Source: Candidatus Aenigmatarchaeota archaeon (GTDB taxonomy: Archaea > Aenigmatarchaeota > Aenigmatarchaeia > JACPZZ01). From it: a stretch of DNA of 33,471 nt. The stretch spans positions 1-33,471 of the forward strand of contig JACPZZ010000030.1 in NCBI GenBank assembly GCA_016195275.1, given 5' to 3'. Position numbers and translations under genes: made by a program. Below the pieces are notes generated by a model that was not told the DNA's origin, did not search any database, and worked only from the letters and a program-made list of their open reading frames with translations. Below, piece by piece: positions 1 to 8,932 of this stretch (the stretch's first letter is position 1; each line of letters starts with the position of its first letter).

Positions 1-2
1 AA

Positions 3-230
3 AATACGGAAGCGTCGGCAATTTGGCCTCAACAGGCGGCTGGACCCTGGCAAAAGGCGAGGCGATGGAACATTTCAATAAACTTGAACTCGTTAAACTT
101 AACACAGGGCAGCAGGCAGTTTTCGAGGAGGTCGCCAAAACTGGCCTTGTTGCAACTGGGCGCGGCGCAAGATCTTACAGCCGAAGATTTGCTGCCTAAA
201 AAGACGGGTGGCGGAAGCTGCGGCGTTTAA
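3..230 (+). CDS. C-terminal tail of an unidentified protein, truncated by the window edge (possible frameshift near 138)
   Basis: Frame 3 is open to TAA at 228-230, ending ...LGAAQDLTAEDLLPKKTGGGSCGV. Frame 2 looks more protein-like in the first ~130 nt. Confidence 0.35.
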   Translation, partial: NTEASAIWPQQAAGPWQKARRWNISINLNSLNLTQGSRQFSRRSPKLALLQLGAAQDLTAEDLLPKKTGGGSCGV

Positions 231-1399
231 AATAATTTCGCCATTCTGGGTTTGTCCGTTGCATTCCATATCTCGACCAGCCTTTTTAATTTCGCCTCGC
301 GCTCTTTCCCGATTATTCCGGTCTTGATAAGGTGCGCGCCGATGCCTACGGCAAAGTCTGAAATCCAGTTATCCGTAGTTTCAATTGACCTGTGCGATGC
401 AATAAGATAAAAACCTGCTTTCTTTGCCAGCATCGCAGCGTCTAACGACGCGGTCATAGTGCCGCATTGGTTCGGCTTTATTATCACGCCGTTCGTTGAT
501 TTCTTTTCAATGCCCTTTGCTATGAGCGCTTTATTCGTCGCGTACAGGTCGTCGCCCGCTATTACGCATTTTTTGACATTCGCCGTTAACTTCGCAGGGT
601 GGTCAAAGTCCTTTTCGAAAAAAGGGTCTTCTACATAAAAAAGGTCGTACGTCTTAACCAGGTTTTCAACAAATTCCTGCTGTTGCGCAGGGTTCAAGCT
701 TTTGTTCAAACAGTCATAGGAATATCTTCCGTCAAAATAAAACTGGGAGGCTGCCATATCTACACCCACGGCAGCGCCGTAATTTTTCGCTGCGGATGAA
801 AGTATGTCCAGAGTTTTGATGTCGTCCAGGCTGGTTGTTAGCGCTTTCTCGGCGTTTTCGCCGGTTAACCAGCCGCGCGCTTCCATCTGTTGCTTAACAG
901 TTTCCCTGATTTCCTTGTTCGTGCTGACCGCCTCTTCCATGGTTTTCGCTTTAATCGGGACTGTCAGAAATTCCTGTATCGACGTGTTGCCGCCGTGCGC
1001 GCCCCCGCCTATTACATTCCCTAAAGGAAACGGAAAAGTTGTTGCGAAAGAATTTATCAGTCTCCATATCTCGCCTTTCGCAGCGGCTTTGAAAACGGCC
1101 ATCGATATTCCAAGCGAGAGGTTTCCGCCTATTTTGCGGAAATTATTCGTACCGTCTGCCTGCTCTAATAAGCCGTCAATTTGCTCAAAATTATTTTCGT
1201 CCAGGCCGATTATCTTGTCTTTTAATGGAAAGAATCTGTTTTCAACAACATCTAACTGCAGATCCACGGCTTCCGAACCGCTTTTCGACGTTCCGGACGG
1301 AACGGAAACCATGTAATATTTGTCCGTCATCGCGCGTATCGCAACCGATTCGCCGCCCTTTGAATTCGGCACTTTCAAGAATCGCAGGTCTTTGATCAC
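227..1399 (-). CDS. eno: Enolase (divergent)
   Basis: 390 aa; IQEFLTVP, VDMAASQFYFDG, VEDPFFEKDF, IAGDDLYATN, IIKPNQCGT and SHRS.ET motifs of enolase. Confidence 0.9.
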   Translation of the reverse strand: MIKDLRFLKVPNSKGGESVAIRAMTDKYYMVSVPSGTSKSGSEAVDLQLDVVENRFFPLKDKIIGLDENNFEQIDGLLEQADGTNNFRKIGGNLSLGISMAVFKAAAKGEIWRLINSFATTFPFPLGNVIGGGAHGGNTSIQEFLTVPIKAKTMEEAVSTNKEIRETVKQQMEARGWLTGENAEKALTTSLDDIKTLDILSSAAKNYGAAVGVDMAASQFYFDGRYSYDCLNKSLNPAQQQEFVENLVKTYDLFYVEDPFFEKDFDHPAKLTANVKKCVIAGDDLYATNKALIAKGIEKKSTNGVIIKPNQCGTMTASLDAAMLAKKAGFYLIASHRSIETTDNWISDFAVGIGAHLIKTGIIGKEREAKLKRLVEIWNATDKPRMAKLF

Positions 1400-1431
1400 A
1401 GTAGAAATTTGGTTTTAATGCTGTATAAAAA

Positions 1432-1635
1432 TTAGGCTTTCGGCCTTATCACGGTTATGGGTATCAAGCCCTGATCCATTTCCTTTATCGCGATTTTTAC
1501 AGGGTCCATTTCGCCTTCCGCGTCCTTGACCAATATCGGCGCGCCCAAAGAAATTTGCAGCGCTCTAGCGCCTATGATCCTTACCTTTTCAAATCTTGTG
1601 TACTCCATCAAATCGCCTGAAACACTTGTCAACAA
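1432..1635 (-). CDS. rpoK: DNA-directed RNA polymerase subunit K (Rpo6)
   Basis: [27 protein letters not shown]... is typical of archaeal RpoK; the start may be the internal MEYTRFE. Confidence 0.9.
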   Translation of the reverse strand: MLTSVSGDLMEYTRFEKVRIIGARALQISLGAPILVKDAEGEMDPVKIAIKEMDQGLIPITVIRPKA

Positions 1636-1677
1636 TCATTTAATGTGCACTGCCATGCTTTTAAGCTTTAGATCCGA

Positions 1678-2469
1678 CTAGCCTATATACCTCAAATCCT
1701 CTTTTCCTTCTTTCTGGCCGCCCTTGGTCATTTCTTCAATGGCCTTCCGTTGCAGGCTTTCAACCTTGTTTATGAACGTCTCCATTTCTTTGACCCGCTG
1801 GTCTAAGGCCTTAAGATCAAGATTGATTCCCAATATCTTCATGAGTACCTTTAGTACGGATTCTGCAGACTTCGGGTCCGTGACAATGGGGAACCCGGAC
1901 GTCTCGCCCATTAAACACACGCCGTCCATGCCGCGAAGCTTTCCCAGCCCTATCAGCAATCCCGACGCCCCTACAATAGTGCCTACCTTGGAAGACACGC
2001 TGAAATCAATGCCGTAAGCCTCAAATTTTTTTCTCAGTTTTTGGGACGACAGGGCGCCGTAAACCTTAGGCGATTGGGTTTCCAACTGGCCTGTTCCCAG
2101 CCCGCCGAGAGTGTATATCTCCTTGCAGCCCAACCCTTCAACGAAGTTCAGTACTTTATCCACTATTTCATAATGTCCTACCTGGTCCAGGGACTGGGCA
2201 TCGCCGATCAGTACGATAATGTCGCGTGCGGCTTTCTTGCCTTTGATGTAATAGAATTCGTTTTTCAGCAACGCAATTTCAGAATTTTCATGGACAAGGA
2301 CAAAAGGCAGGAAGTGGCTCGAATGCAACTCGGCGAATTTCACAGCCTTTGTTTGATCTATAAGATAGCCTGCCGCAACGCGGCCGACATTCCCTATGCC
2401 CGGCAAACCTTCGATAAGAATCGGGTTGTTCAGTTTCGGTTTTTCACTGACAATGATTTTGGTTTCCAT
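1678..2469 (-). CDS. PAC2 family protein (proteasome assembly chaperone-like)
   Basis: METKIIVSEKPKLNNPILIEGLPGIGNVGRVAAGYLI... and TLGGLGTG. Start trimmed to METK because the longer ORF overlaps nop10. Confidence 0.82.
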   Translation of the reverse strand: METKIIVSEKPKLNNPILIEGLPGIGNVGRVAAGYLIDQTKAVKFAELHSSHFLPFVLVHENSEIALLKNEFYYIKGKKAARDIIVLIGDAQSLDQVGHYEIVDKVLNFVEGLGCKEIYTLGGLGTGQLETQSPKVYGALSSQKLRKKFEAYGIDFSVSSKVGTIVGASGLLIGLGKLRGMDGVCLMGETSGFPIVTDPKSAESVLKVLMKILGINLDLKALDQRVKEMETFINKVESLQRKAIEEMTKGGQKEGKEDLRYIG

Positions 2470-2501
2470 TTCACCACGATTAAAATTTGTTGTCCGGGTA
2501 T

Positions 2502-2651
2502 TTAAGCCATTCTCCTGTATTTCCCGTACCTGTCTTCCGGAGAAAATTTCATCGGGTGCACCGACCGCGTCCTGGAACCGCAAACAGGGCAGTTTTCCTT
2601 AAGCGTGTACACAGTGCACGCGCATTTTTTAATTTTGTTTATTGGGAACAC
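2502..2651 (-). CDS. nop10: H/ACA RNA-protein component Nop10, GTG start
   Basis: Read by hand: [49 protein letters not shown]. CxC..CPVCG..T...[14 protein letters not shown] is the Nop10 signature. Absent from the ORF track. Confidence 0.93.
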   Translation of the reverse strand: MFPINKIKKCACTVYTLKENCPVCGSRTRSVHPMKFSPEDRYGKYRRMA

Positions 2652-2654
2652 CGC

Positions 2655-3422
2655 CTAGTAAACAAACTCGTAACTTGCTTCGCCGCCGTTTTTTTCAATG
2701 CTCGTTGTTATCGAGTCGGCGACGGCCTTGATTTTTTTTTCGGTTTTTTTAGGATCCGTACCTGTCATTTTCATCATGTATATGGGAGCAGAAATGTACC
2801 TGATTTCGACGCCTTCTTTCCCGGCCTCGGTTAAGGCCTTCTTTATGGACAACAAACCGTCCGGCTTGGATGAAGTTAATGTCAGCTTGCATTTTATTTC
2901 CACCTCGCTCTCCTGGAAAATGTCCGCGGACGCTGCTGCTATGGCATCGGCGTATTTTTCGTCTAAACCTTTCTTGACCAGAAGTTTCTTGTCTTTTAAT
3001 GCGATTTTGAATGCCTTGAAAAGCGAGCCGAAATTATCCTGCAGTAAATAACCGACGTCGGCGTACATCTGGTCAAGGTTTTTGCCGAATTCCTTGCCCA
3101 AATCTTCCAAGATTTTTTCCGCCTTTTCCTCGCTCTTATAATCGGACATCTTGCGGTCGTATTCTTCCTTGCTCACGCGCTTCAGTGAAAGGTTGATATG
3201 GCCCTGCTCTTCATCGACCTTGATGACTTTGCAGACGCAGCGCTGATTTTCCTTGGTAAATTCCCGTATGTCACGGACCCAGCGCGAGGAAACTTCAGAA
3301 ATGTGTATCATTCCGAACCTGTCATACTCCTCCAGCCGCACGCCCGCAGAATAAGGATTCACGGTTGTAATCGTACCTACGACCAGCTCGCCGACAGCCG
3401 GAAACGCATCCCGCCTTTTCAT
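2655..3422 (-). CDS. eif2a: Translation initiation factor aIF2 alpha subunit
   Basis: S1-domain N-terminus (GELVVGTITTVNPYSAGVRLEEYDRFGMIHISEVSSRWV) and an archaeal/eukaryotic eIF2-alpha C-terminus. Confidence 0.93.
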   Translation of the reverse strand: MKRRDAFPAVGELVVGTITTVNPYSAGVRLEEYDRFGMIHISEVSSRWVRDIREFTKENQRCVCKVIKVDEEQGHINLSLKRVSKEEYDRKMSDYKSEEKAEKILEDLGKEFGKNLDQMYADVGYLLQDNFGSLFKAFKIALKDKKLLVKKGLDEKYADAIAAASADIFQESEVEIKCKLTLTSSKPDGLLSIKKALTEAGKEGVEIRYISAPIYMMKMTGTDPKKTEKKIKAVADSITTSIEKNGGEASYEFVY

Positions 3423-3470
3423 ATAAAATACCTGTCTGGTTTTTGATAAAACGATTTCTAATATGTTATT

Positions 3471-3647
3471 TTACTTCAACGTTTCAAGTATCTGAGCGTT
3501 TACTTTGCCCCGCCCGCCTGTTGGCTCTGCCAAAGTTTCTCCGCAGACCAGGCATTTGACAACAGTCGAAGGCCTTGAAAATATTGACTGTTCATTATTG
3601 CATTTGGCGCATTTCACACGCAGGAAGTTTGACTTGTCTTTTGTCAT
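3471..3647 (-). CDS. rps27e: 30S ribosomal protein S27e
   Basis: Read by hand: [58 protein letters not shown]. Absent from the ORF track. Confidence 0.95.
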   Translation of the reverse strand: MTKDKSNFLRVKCAKCNNEQSIFSRPSTVVKCLVCGETLAEPTGGRGKVNAQILETLK

Positions 3648-3649
3648 AG

Positions 3650-3943
3650 TTAATCGCCAACGAACTCGAATTTTTTAACCCTGAAGCCTTTGCCGGAAGT
3701 ATGCTTTTTGCCGCACACCGTGCATTTAAAGCGGAGGTCGATTTTCGTTGTTGGTTTTGCCCGCCCTTTCGGGTTCGGCCTCGGAAATGAGCCGTAACCT
3801 GCTAATTTTCTTTCAAACCGCCTTTGCGACTGCGAATCCGGATGTCCGGCTGATCGCCCTCTTTTCTTTGCCCTTTCGACAACATGTTCCGTGTGCTTGC
3901 GGCAAACAGGGCAATATGTCCTGAGTTTCTTCGGGTATTTCAT
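3650..3943 (-). CDS. rpl44e: 50S ribosomal protein L44e
   Basis: [79 protein letters not shown]. Confidence 0.95.
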   Translation of the reverse strand: MKYPKKLRTYCPVCRKHTEHVVERAKKRGRSAGHPDSQSQRRFERKLAGYGSFPRPNPKGRAKPTTKIDLRFKCTVCGKKHTSGKGFRVKKFEFVGD

Positions 3944-3954
3944 AAGCGTCTCCT

Positions 3955-4008
3955 TAAAACACTGTGGCATACTATTTAAAACATTATCTTTGATGCCACA
4001 GTGTTTTA
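3955..4008. repeat. Perfect 16-bp inverted repeat around a TATA-like loop in the L44e promoter region
   Basis: TAAAACACTGTGGCAT (3955-3970) and its exact reverse complement ATGCCACAGTGTTTTA (3993-4008); 22-nt loop contains TATTTAAAAC. Confidence 0.85.
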
Positions 4009-4112
4009 CATTAAAAGCAGGATGGGCTTAAATAGTCTGCTTCACGATTTTTCAGTGTTCGCTGTTTGCCGTTGGCAAAAGATATATATATGTGTTACTT
4101 ATTAGTAGTGCC

Positions 4113-5252
4113 ATGACAACTCAGACAATTTTAGCCAGGGTGTCCCACGGCAACGAACCGATAATAAGAGCCTTGAAAATAGCCTCGCATTTTCCCGAAT
4201 GCGACATAGTTTTGCCGGTTCCGCAGTCGAAAGCGGCTTTTCTAGGGGAAATAGCAAACGGCAATAACGTTGACAAGAAGCGTGTTTACATAGATACGGT
4301 CGCTCACGCACTCGCAGATGGCATGGGCCTGTACTGGGGCGGTGATCTTAGTCATGAACAATGGGTTGCAAACAACACAACATACATGGATCATATGGAC
4401 CGCATATTGAAAGACCACTACGGGCATTTCTGGGCAAAAAATCTGGACGGAGAAGAAAAAAACTTCGAAGCGCAGAATGTGAAAATGGTTCTGAATATCG
4501 GCGATTTCTACGACCAGCTGGGCGTCGACGCGCCGGTCGTATACGAATTCCCGTATCGCCACGGCGCGCTGTTCCAGAAAAGCAGGTCGGCAGGCTACGC
4601 CGGGTTCGGGAAATTTCTGGAAGCGCGCGAGAAGCAGCGAAGCGTAAGTTTTGTTCCTTTGATACACAGCTTATATCACGATTCCCGCTACCGCCCCTTG
4701 GGCAACGAAGAATTTGCGCCGCACATGAAAGAAGAGCCCGCTGATTTTGATTTGGCGTTGCCGGAAAATTCAATAGGAATGGTTTTCAGCGGGACCGGAA
4801 AAAAGGTCGACGTGCTGAAACGAATTGCCGCGCACAGCACGCACCCGATTGTCACGGGCACATTTTCTCCGGTCGAAGGCGACAGGTATGTGAAAATGGA
4901 ACCTCCGAGGGCTGAATTTGTTCACGTTTACGCAAAACCGCAGATACTTGCTGTTGTCGGGCAGACAGGCTACGGCATGTTGGGCAACACCTGGAACGCG
5001 GGCAAGCCTGTGATATCGCCGGTGTTCGAAGAGGGCGACGACCAGGAGTTTATCCACAATCTTAGAACAATCAAAAAACTCGGTTTAGGTGTTGTTGTCG
5101 AAACACCGGACCAGATAGACGCGGCTGTTGAAAAATCGCAAGCCTGTGTGGAAGCTGTGTTGATAATGAATCAAAGAATACGTAAAGAATTCGAAACGCT
5201 TGACGGCCCGTCTTATGTCGCGCGCAGGATCAGGGAATTGGGTTTATACTAA
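4113..5252 (+). CDS. Putative GT-B-fold glycosyltransferase-like protein (MGT/GT28-like C-terminus)
   Basis: C-terminal ILAVVGQTGYGMLGNTWNAGKPVISPVFEEGDDQEFIHNLRTIKKLGLGVVVE resembles the nucleotide-sugar-binding region of GT1/GT28 enzymes; N-terminus not recognised. Confidence 0.5.
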   Translation: MTTQTILARVSHGNEPIIRALKIASHFPECDIVLPVPQSKAAFLGEIANGNNVDKKRVYIDTVAHALADGMGLYWGGDLSHEQWVANNTTYMDHMDRILKDHYGHFWAKNLDGEEKNFEAQNVKMVLNIGDFYDQLGVDAPVVYEFPYRHGALFQKSRSAGYAGFGKFLEAREKQRSVSFVPLIHSLYHDSRYRPLGNEEFAPHMKEEPADFDLALPENSIGMVFSGTGKKVDVLKRIAAHSTHPIVTGTFSPVEGDRYVKMEPPRAEFVHVYAKPQILAVVGQTGYGMLGNTWNAGKPVISPVFEEGDDQEFIHNLRTIKKLGLGVVVETPDQIDAAVEKSQACVEAVLIMNQRIRKEFETLDGPSYVARRIRELGLY

Positions 5253-5264
5253 ATCATGTAATTC

Positions 5265-5912
5265 TCAAATAATCTCGACGCGTATTGATTTGTCCACAAG
5301 TTTCCTGAACTCGTTCGGGTCCGCCTTTATTTTTCCGTTCGAGTCGTAATGCATCGGCACAACAATTTTTGGTTTGATTGCGTTCGTTGCCATCGCAGCT
5401 TCCTTGTAATCCATTGTGTAGAATCCGCCTATAGGCAATAAGGCGACGTCGACCTTTCCAAGATTTTTCATTTCAGGGATAAAATCGGTATCGCCGGGAT
5501 GGTAAATTGTTAATTTGTTCACGGTAATCAGATAACCAACACCCAAGCCCTTTGGATGGAACGGCTTGCCGGGTTCGCGGAACTTGTTGATATTATACGC
5601 AGGCACAACCTTGATCGCAATTTTGTCTATGTCAAACTCGTCGCCCGCCTCCACCGTTTTTACGTCCAGCCCGTCCAGCATTTTCGCGCAGCCTTCCGGC
5701 GCTATCACCGTACCGTTTTCCAGCAAATCGCGTATGTTTTCTTCGGCGCAATGGTCGAAATGCTCGTGCGTTGTTAAAATCAGTTCAGCTTTCCTGCCAT
5801 CGTCCGGCTTTATGTACGGGTCTATGTAAAACGAATAATCTTTATGAGTTATACGGAAAGACGCATGGCCGAGATGCTCTATTTTCACGTCGTTTATCGT
5901 TAACTCGCCCAT
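5265..5912 (-). CDS. Metallo-beta-lactamase-fold hydrolase, UPF0173-like
   Basis: IEHLGHASFRI..., LTTHEHFDHC, YHPGDTDFIPEM, PIGGFYTMD. Confidence 0.88.
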   Translation of the reverse strand: MGELTINDVKIEHLGHASFRITHKDYSFYIDPYIKPDDGRKAELILTTHEHFDHCAEENIRDLLENGTVIAPEGCAKMLDGLDVKTVEAGDEFDIDKIAIKVVPAYNINKFREPGKPFHPKGLGVGYLITVNKLTIYHPGDTDFIPEMKNLGKVDVALLPIGGFYTMDYKEAAMATNAIKPKIVVPMHYDSNGKIKADPNEFRKLVDKSIRVEII

Positions 5913-5985
5913 GACAACACCACAACCATTTACTGCTTTTGTTTTTTATATGTTTTTAAATTTCAATACCGCCAAGTATGCATCA

Positions 5986-6924
5986 ATGTGGAATGGCAAA
6001 AAAGACCTGCTGGGCATGAATGACCTGTCCAAAGAGGAGATAGAGGGCGTAATACGTTATTCTTCAGCCCTTGAACCGCTTTCCGGCAAGGGCTCCAAGC
6101 TGGGCATATGCAGGGGCGAGATACTCATCAGCGCCTTTTTCGAACCGAGCACAAGGACAGTAACCAGCTTTGCAGCCGCGATGCACACCCTTGGCGGCGA
6201 TGTGCAGACGTTTCTCGAATCCGGCTCGTCCATTGAAAAGGGCGAAACCAAGGAAGACACAATACGCACGCTCGAACAGTACGGCGATGCCCTTGTCATC
6301 AGGGATAGCGATCCCGGTTCTGTTGCCCGTTACGCATCATTGGTCAAAGTTCCTGTAATAAACGCGGGCGACGGCATCAACGAGCATCCAACGCAAGCTT
6401 TGTATGACATGTACACCATATGGAAACAGTTTGGCAGGTTGACAAACCTTAGGATCGCGGTTGTGGGCGGCCTGAAATATTACAGGCCCTCAAACTCCCT
6501 GGTAATGGGTTTGGGAAAATTCGAGGGCAACAAAATATTCGGTATTTGCCCGCCGGGCCTTAGCTTGTCAAAACAATACAGCAACGGCTGTTACGAGGAA
6601 ATGCAGATTAACATGACCCATCTCAACGAGGTCCTGGAAAAAATAAAGCCGGATGTCGTGTATGTGACAAGGCTGAAAAAAGAGTACATGCCGCCGAATG
6701 AAGATACTAAAAATTACTTCTATGTTGTGGACAACAAGACAATGGCTGTATTGCCGCAGAATTGTATTGTCATGCACGCCCTTCCGCGGGTTTGGGAGAT
6801 AAACACCGAGATTGATTCGGATCCGCGCGCAATAATGTTCAAGCAGGCCCGCCATTCGCTGCAGGTGAGAATGGCAGTATTGGCCCTGTTTTTAGGACAC
6901 GAAGACGAACTCAAGAAACTCTAA
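5986..6924 (+). CDS. pyrB: Aspartate carbamoyltransferase catalytic chain
   Basis: FFEPSTRT, EKGETKEDTI, NAGDGINEHPTQALYD, HALPR. Start chosen at MWNGKKDLLGM because TATA-like tttttatatg lies ~40 nt upstream. Confidence 0.92.
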   Translation: MWNGKKDLLGMNDLSKEEIEGVIRYSSALEPLSGKGSKLGICRGEILISAFFEPSTRTVTSFAAAMHTLGGDVQTFLESGSSIEKGETKEDTIRTLEQYGDALVIRDSDPGSVARYASLVKVPVINAGDGINEHPTQALYDMYTIWKQFGRLTNLRIAVVGGLKYYRPSNSLVMGLGKFEGNKIFGICPPGLSLSKQYSNGCYEEMQINMTHLNEVLEKIKPDVVYVTRLKKEYMPPNEDTKNYFYVVDNKTMAVLPQNCIVMHALPRVWEINTEIDSDPRAIMFKQARHSLQVRMAVLALFLGHEDELKKL

Positions 6925-7867
6925 CTTTTCCGAACACGCGGGCTATGTTCCCGAATGTGAGGTCATCAAGTTGCTTTTCTGTAAACCCTCCTGTGCGAAG
7001 TCTTCCAAGAAGCGCGGCGTACAAATTCAAGCTTTGTATCCCGGACATGTACGGGCTGTTTAATTTTTCGTCTGCTGTGTGAGGCGCGTGATCTGTTTCT
7101 ATCCAGTCTATTTTTCCTTGCCGCAAGGCAAGCATCAAACCGTCCCGTGTTTTCGCATCCCGTATGGGAGGGTTCACTTTGAACATTAAACCGTTTTTCA
7201 TCGCATCGTATTCTGAATAAAGGAGATGATGCGGCGTTACTCCGCAAGTTATTCTGATGTTTTTTCTAGCTGCATCGACTAATTCAACAGCTTCAGGCGT
7301 GGATATGTGGCATACATGAACCGTGCCTTTGAAACCTGCCTCCTGCGCGAATTTTATCTGGTCGCGCACCGATTCAACCTCGGCGGCATTCGACCGTGCG
7401 TAATTCCATGTTTCAGGTTTGGCAGGATCCCACAAACCATTTCTAAACAGGCCTTCTTTCTCACAATGGACTGCAACAACGCCTTTGTATCCCGCGTCGG
7501 CAAGCGTTCTGTAAACAATTGCCTGATCCTTCCCATTAATAACAGAGATATCTCCAACAGACCGGCCGGCATACATTTTCATGCCGATAACGCGATCATG
7601 GTTTGTTACAAGGTCTACAGCTTCTTCTATCTGCTTAGGATCTTTTGTGACCCCGACATAGAGATAATATCCATTCTTAATTCCATATTCTTCCGCGGTG
7701 CGCAACCTTCTTTCAACCAGTTCGCGGGAAATTATAGGCGGCTCTGTGTTTGGCATGTCAAATACAATATCTACCCCGCTGGCTTTTGCAAGTGAAACCA
7801 CATCTTTTATTGTGGCCTTGTAAGATTGTTTCCAGTCGCGGCAATGAACATGAGGATCGATTCGCAT
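6911..7867 (-). CDS. pyrC: Dihydroorotase
   Basis: RIDPHVHCRD, DMPNTEPP, GMKMYAG, CHISTPEA, TPHHLLYSE, ETDHAPHT. Confidence 0.92.
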   Translation of the reverse strand: MRIDPHVHCRDWKQSYKATIKDVVSLAKASGVDIVFDMPNTEPPIISRELVERRLRTAEEYGIKNGYYLYVGVTKDPKQIEEAVDLVTNHDRVIGMKMYAGRSVGDISVINGKDQAIVYRTLADAGYKGVVAVHCEKEGLFRNGLWDPAKPETWNYARSNAAEVESVRDQIKFAQEAGFKGTVHVCHISTPEAVELVDAARKNIRITCGVTPHHLLYSEYDAMKNGLMFKVNPPIRDAKTRDGLMLALRQGKIDWIETDHAPHTADEKLNSPYMSGIQSLNLYAALLGRLRTGGFTEKQLDDLTFGNIARVFGKVRVS

Positions 7868-7900
7868 TTCATAACCAGCCTTTTATTATCTCTTAATCAG

Positions 7901-8803
7901 TCAAACGTCTTTAATTTCCCCATGAAATCTTCCAATTTTTCGTAACCTTTCTTTTGCATATACGCTTTCAGAATCGGGGCCCTGCTGCATGAACACGCTG
8001 CCCGCCTGCACTGCGGACGCGCCCGCAAGAATAAATTCAAAAACGTCCGTGCCGGTATAAACGCCGCCGCAGCCTATGATAGGAATTTCAGGTAGAAGCT
8101 CGTGGAATTTATTTACATTGGCAAGAGCTGTATACTTCACATATTTTCCGCCCAAGCCGCCGAAGCCGCCCTTCGGTTTTATGACCACGCTTTCTTTTTC
8201 CGGATCGATAACCAGCGCATTGCCTATGGAATTTATGCACGTGGCAAAAGCTATCCTGTGTTTTTGCAGTATTTCCGCCATCTGCTCAAAATGGACGAAA
8301 TCAAAATAAGGGGATAGCTTCACACCAATCGGTTTTTTGCAGACCCTAACCACCTGTTTCAAAACTTCATCGCTCTGCTCAAAATCATAGCACACCTGCG
8401 GTTTTCCGGCTATGTTTGGGCATGACAAATTAAGTTCGATAAGATCCGCCTCAGAATCATTGAATGCGCTGACGATCTCAACATTGTCTTCAAGTTTCAG
8501 CCCGGAAACGCTCGCGACAACAGGCTTTCCGTGTTGCTTCAGGACCGAGGTAAAATTAACATACTCCCTGTAACCCAGATTTGGAAGCCCCATCGAGTTT
8601 ATGGAGCCTTCGGGCAGGTCGTAATACCTTGGCTCCGCATTTCCTGTTCTCGGATCAAGCGTGCAGGACTTCATTGTTATTGCGGAAGACGCGGATTTCG
8701 CTATGGCTTCAAGCTCTTCAAGCGTTACATCTTTTGGGCCTGCCGCATTGAAAACGCAGTTTTCCAATTCCACGCCTGCGATCTTGGCGGATATATCTGT
8801 CAT
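7901..8803 (-). CDS. pyrD: Dihydroorotate dehydrogenase
   Basis: NAAGPKDVT, NSMGLPNLGY, ELNLSCPNIAGKPQVCYDFE, IGCGGVYTGTDVFEFILAGASAVQAGS. Confidence 0.92.
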   Translation of the reverse strand: MTDISAKIAGVELENCVFNAAGPKDVTLEELEAIAKSASSAITMKSCTLDPRTGNAEPRYYDLPEGSINSMGLPNLGYREYVNFTSVLKQHGKPVVASVSGLKLEDNVEIVSAFNDSEADLIELNLSCPNIAGKPQVCYDFEQSDEVLKQVVRVCKKPIGVKLSPYFDFVHFEQMAEILQKHRIAFATCINSIGNALVIDPEKESVVIKPKGGFGGLGGKYVKYTALANVNKFHELLPEIPIIGCGGVYTGTDVFEFILAGASAVQAGSVFMQQGPDSESVYAKERLRKIGRFHGEIKDV

Positions 8804-8932
8804 GTCAAAATTTAGCGTGGTTTTTTAAATGTATAAATCCGGTTTAACAACAGGAGAAAAAGTTGCAATACAGATAAACTATTTATACCTGCGACTATAG
8901 GATAATGTAGGATAACATACTACTGTGATGCT

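Noticed and set aside
804-1316. 170-aa plus-strand ORF over eno
   Set aside because: Antisense to enolase, with no recognisable motifs.
2470-2583. N-terminal extension of the PAC2 ORF ([14 protein letters not shown]...)
   Set aside because: Overlaps nop10 in another frame; Nop10 is unambiguous, so the later METK start is preferred.
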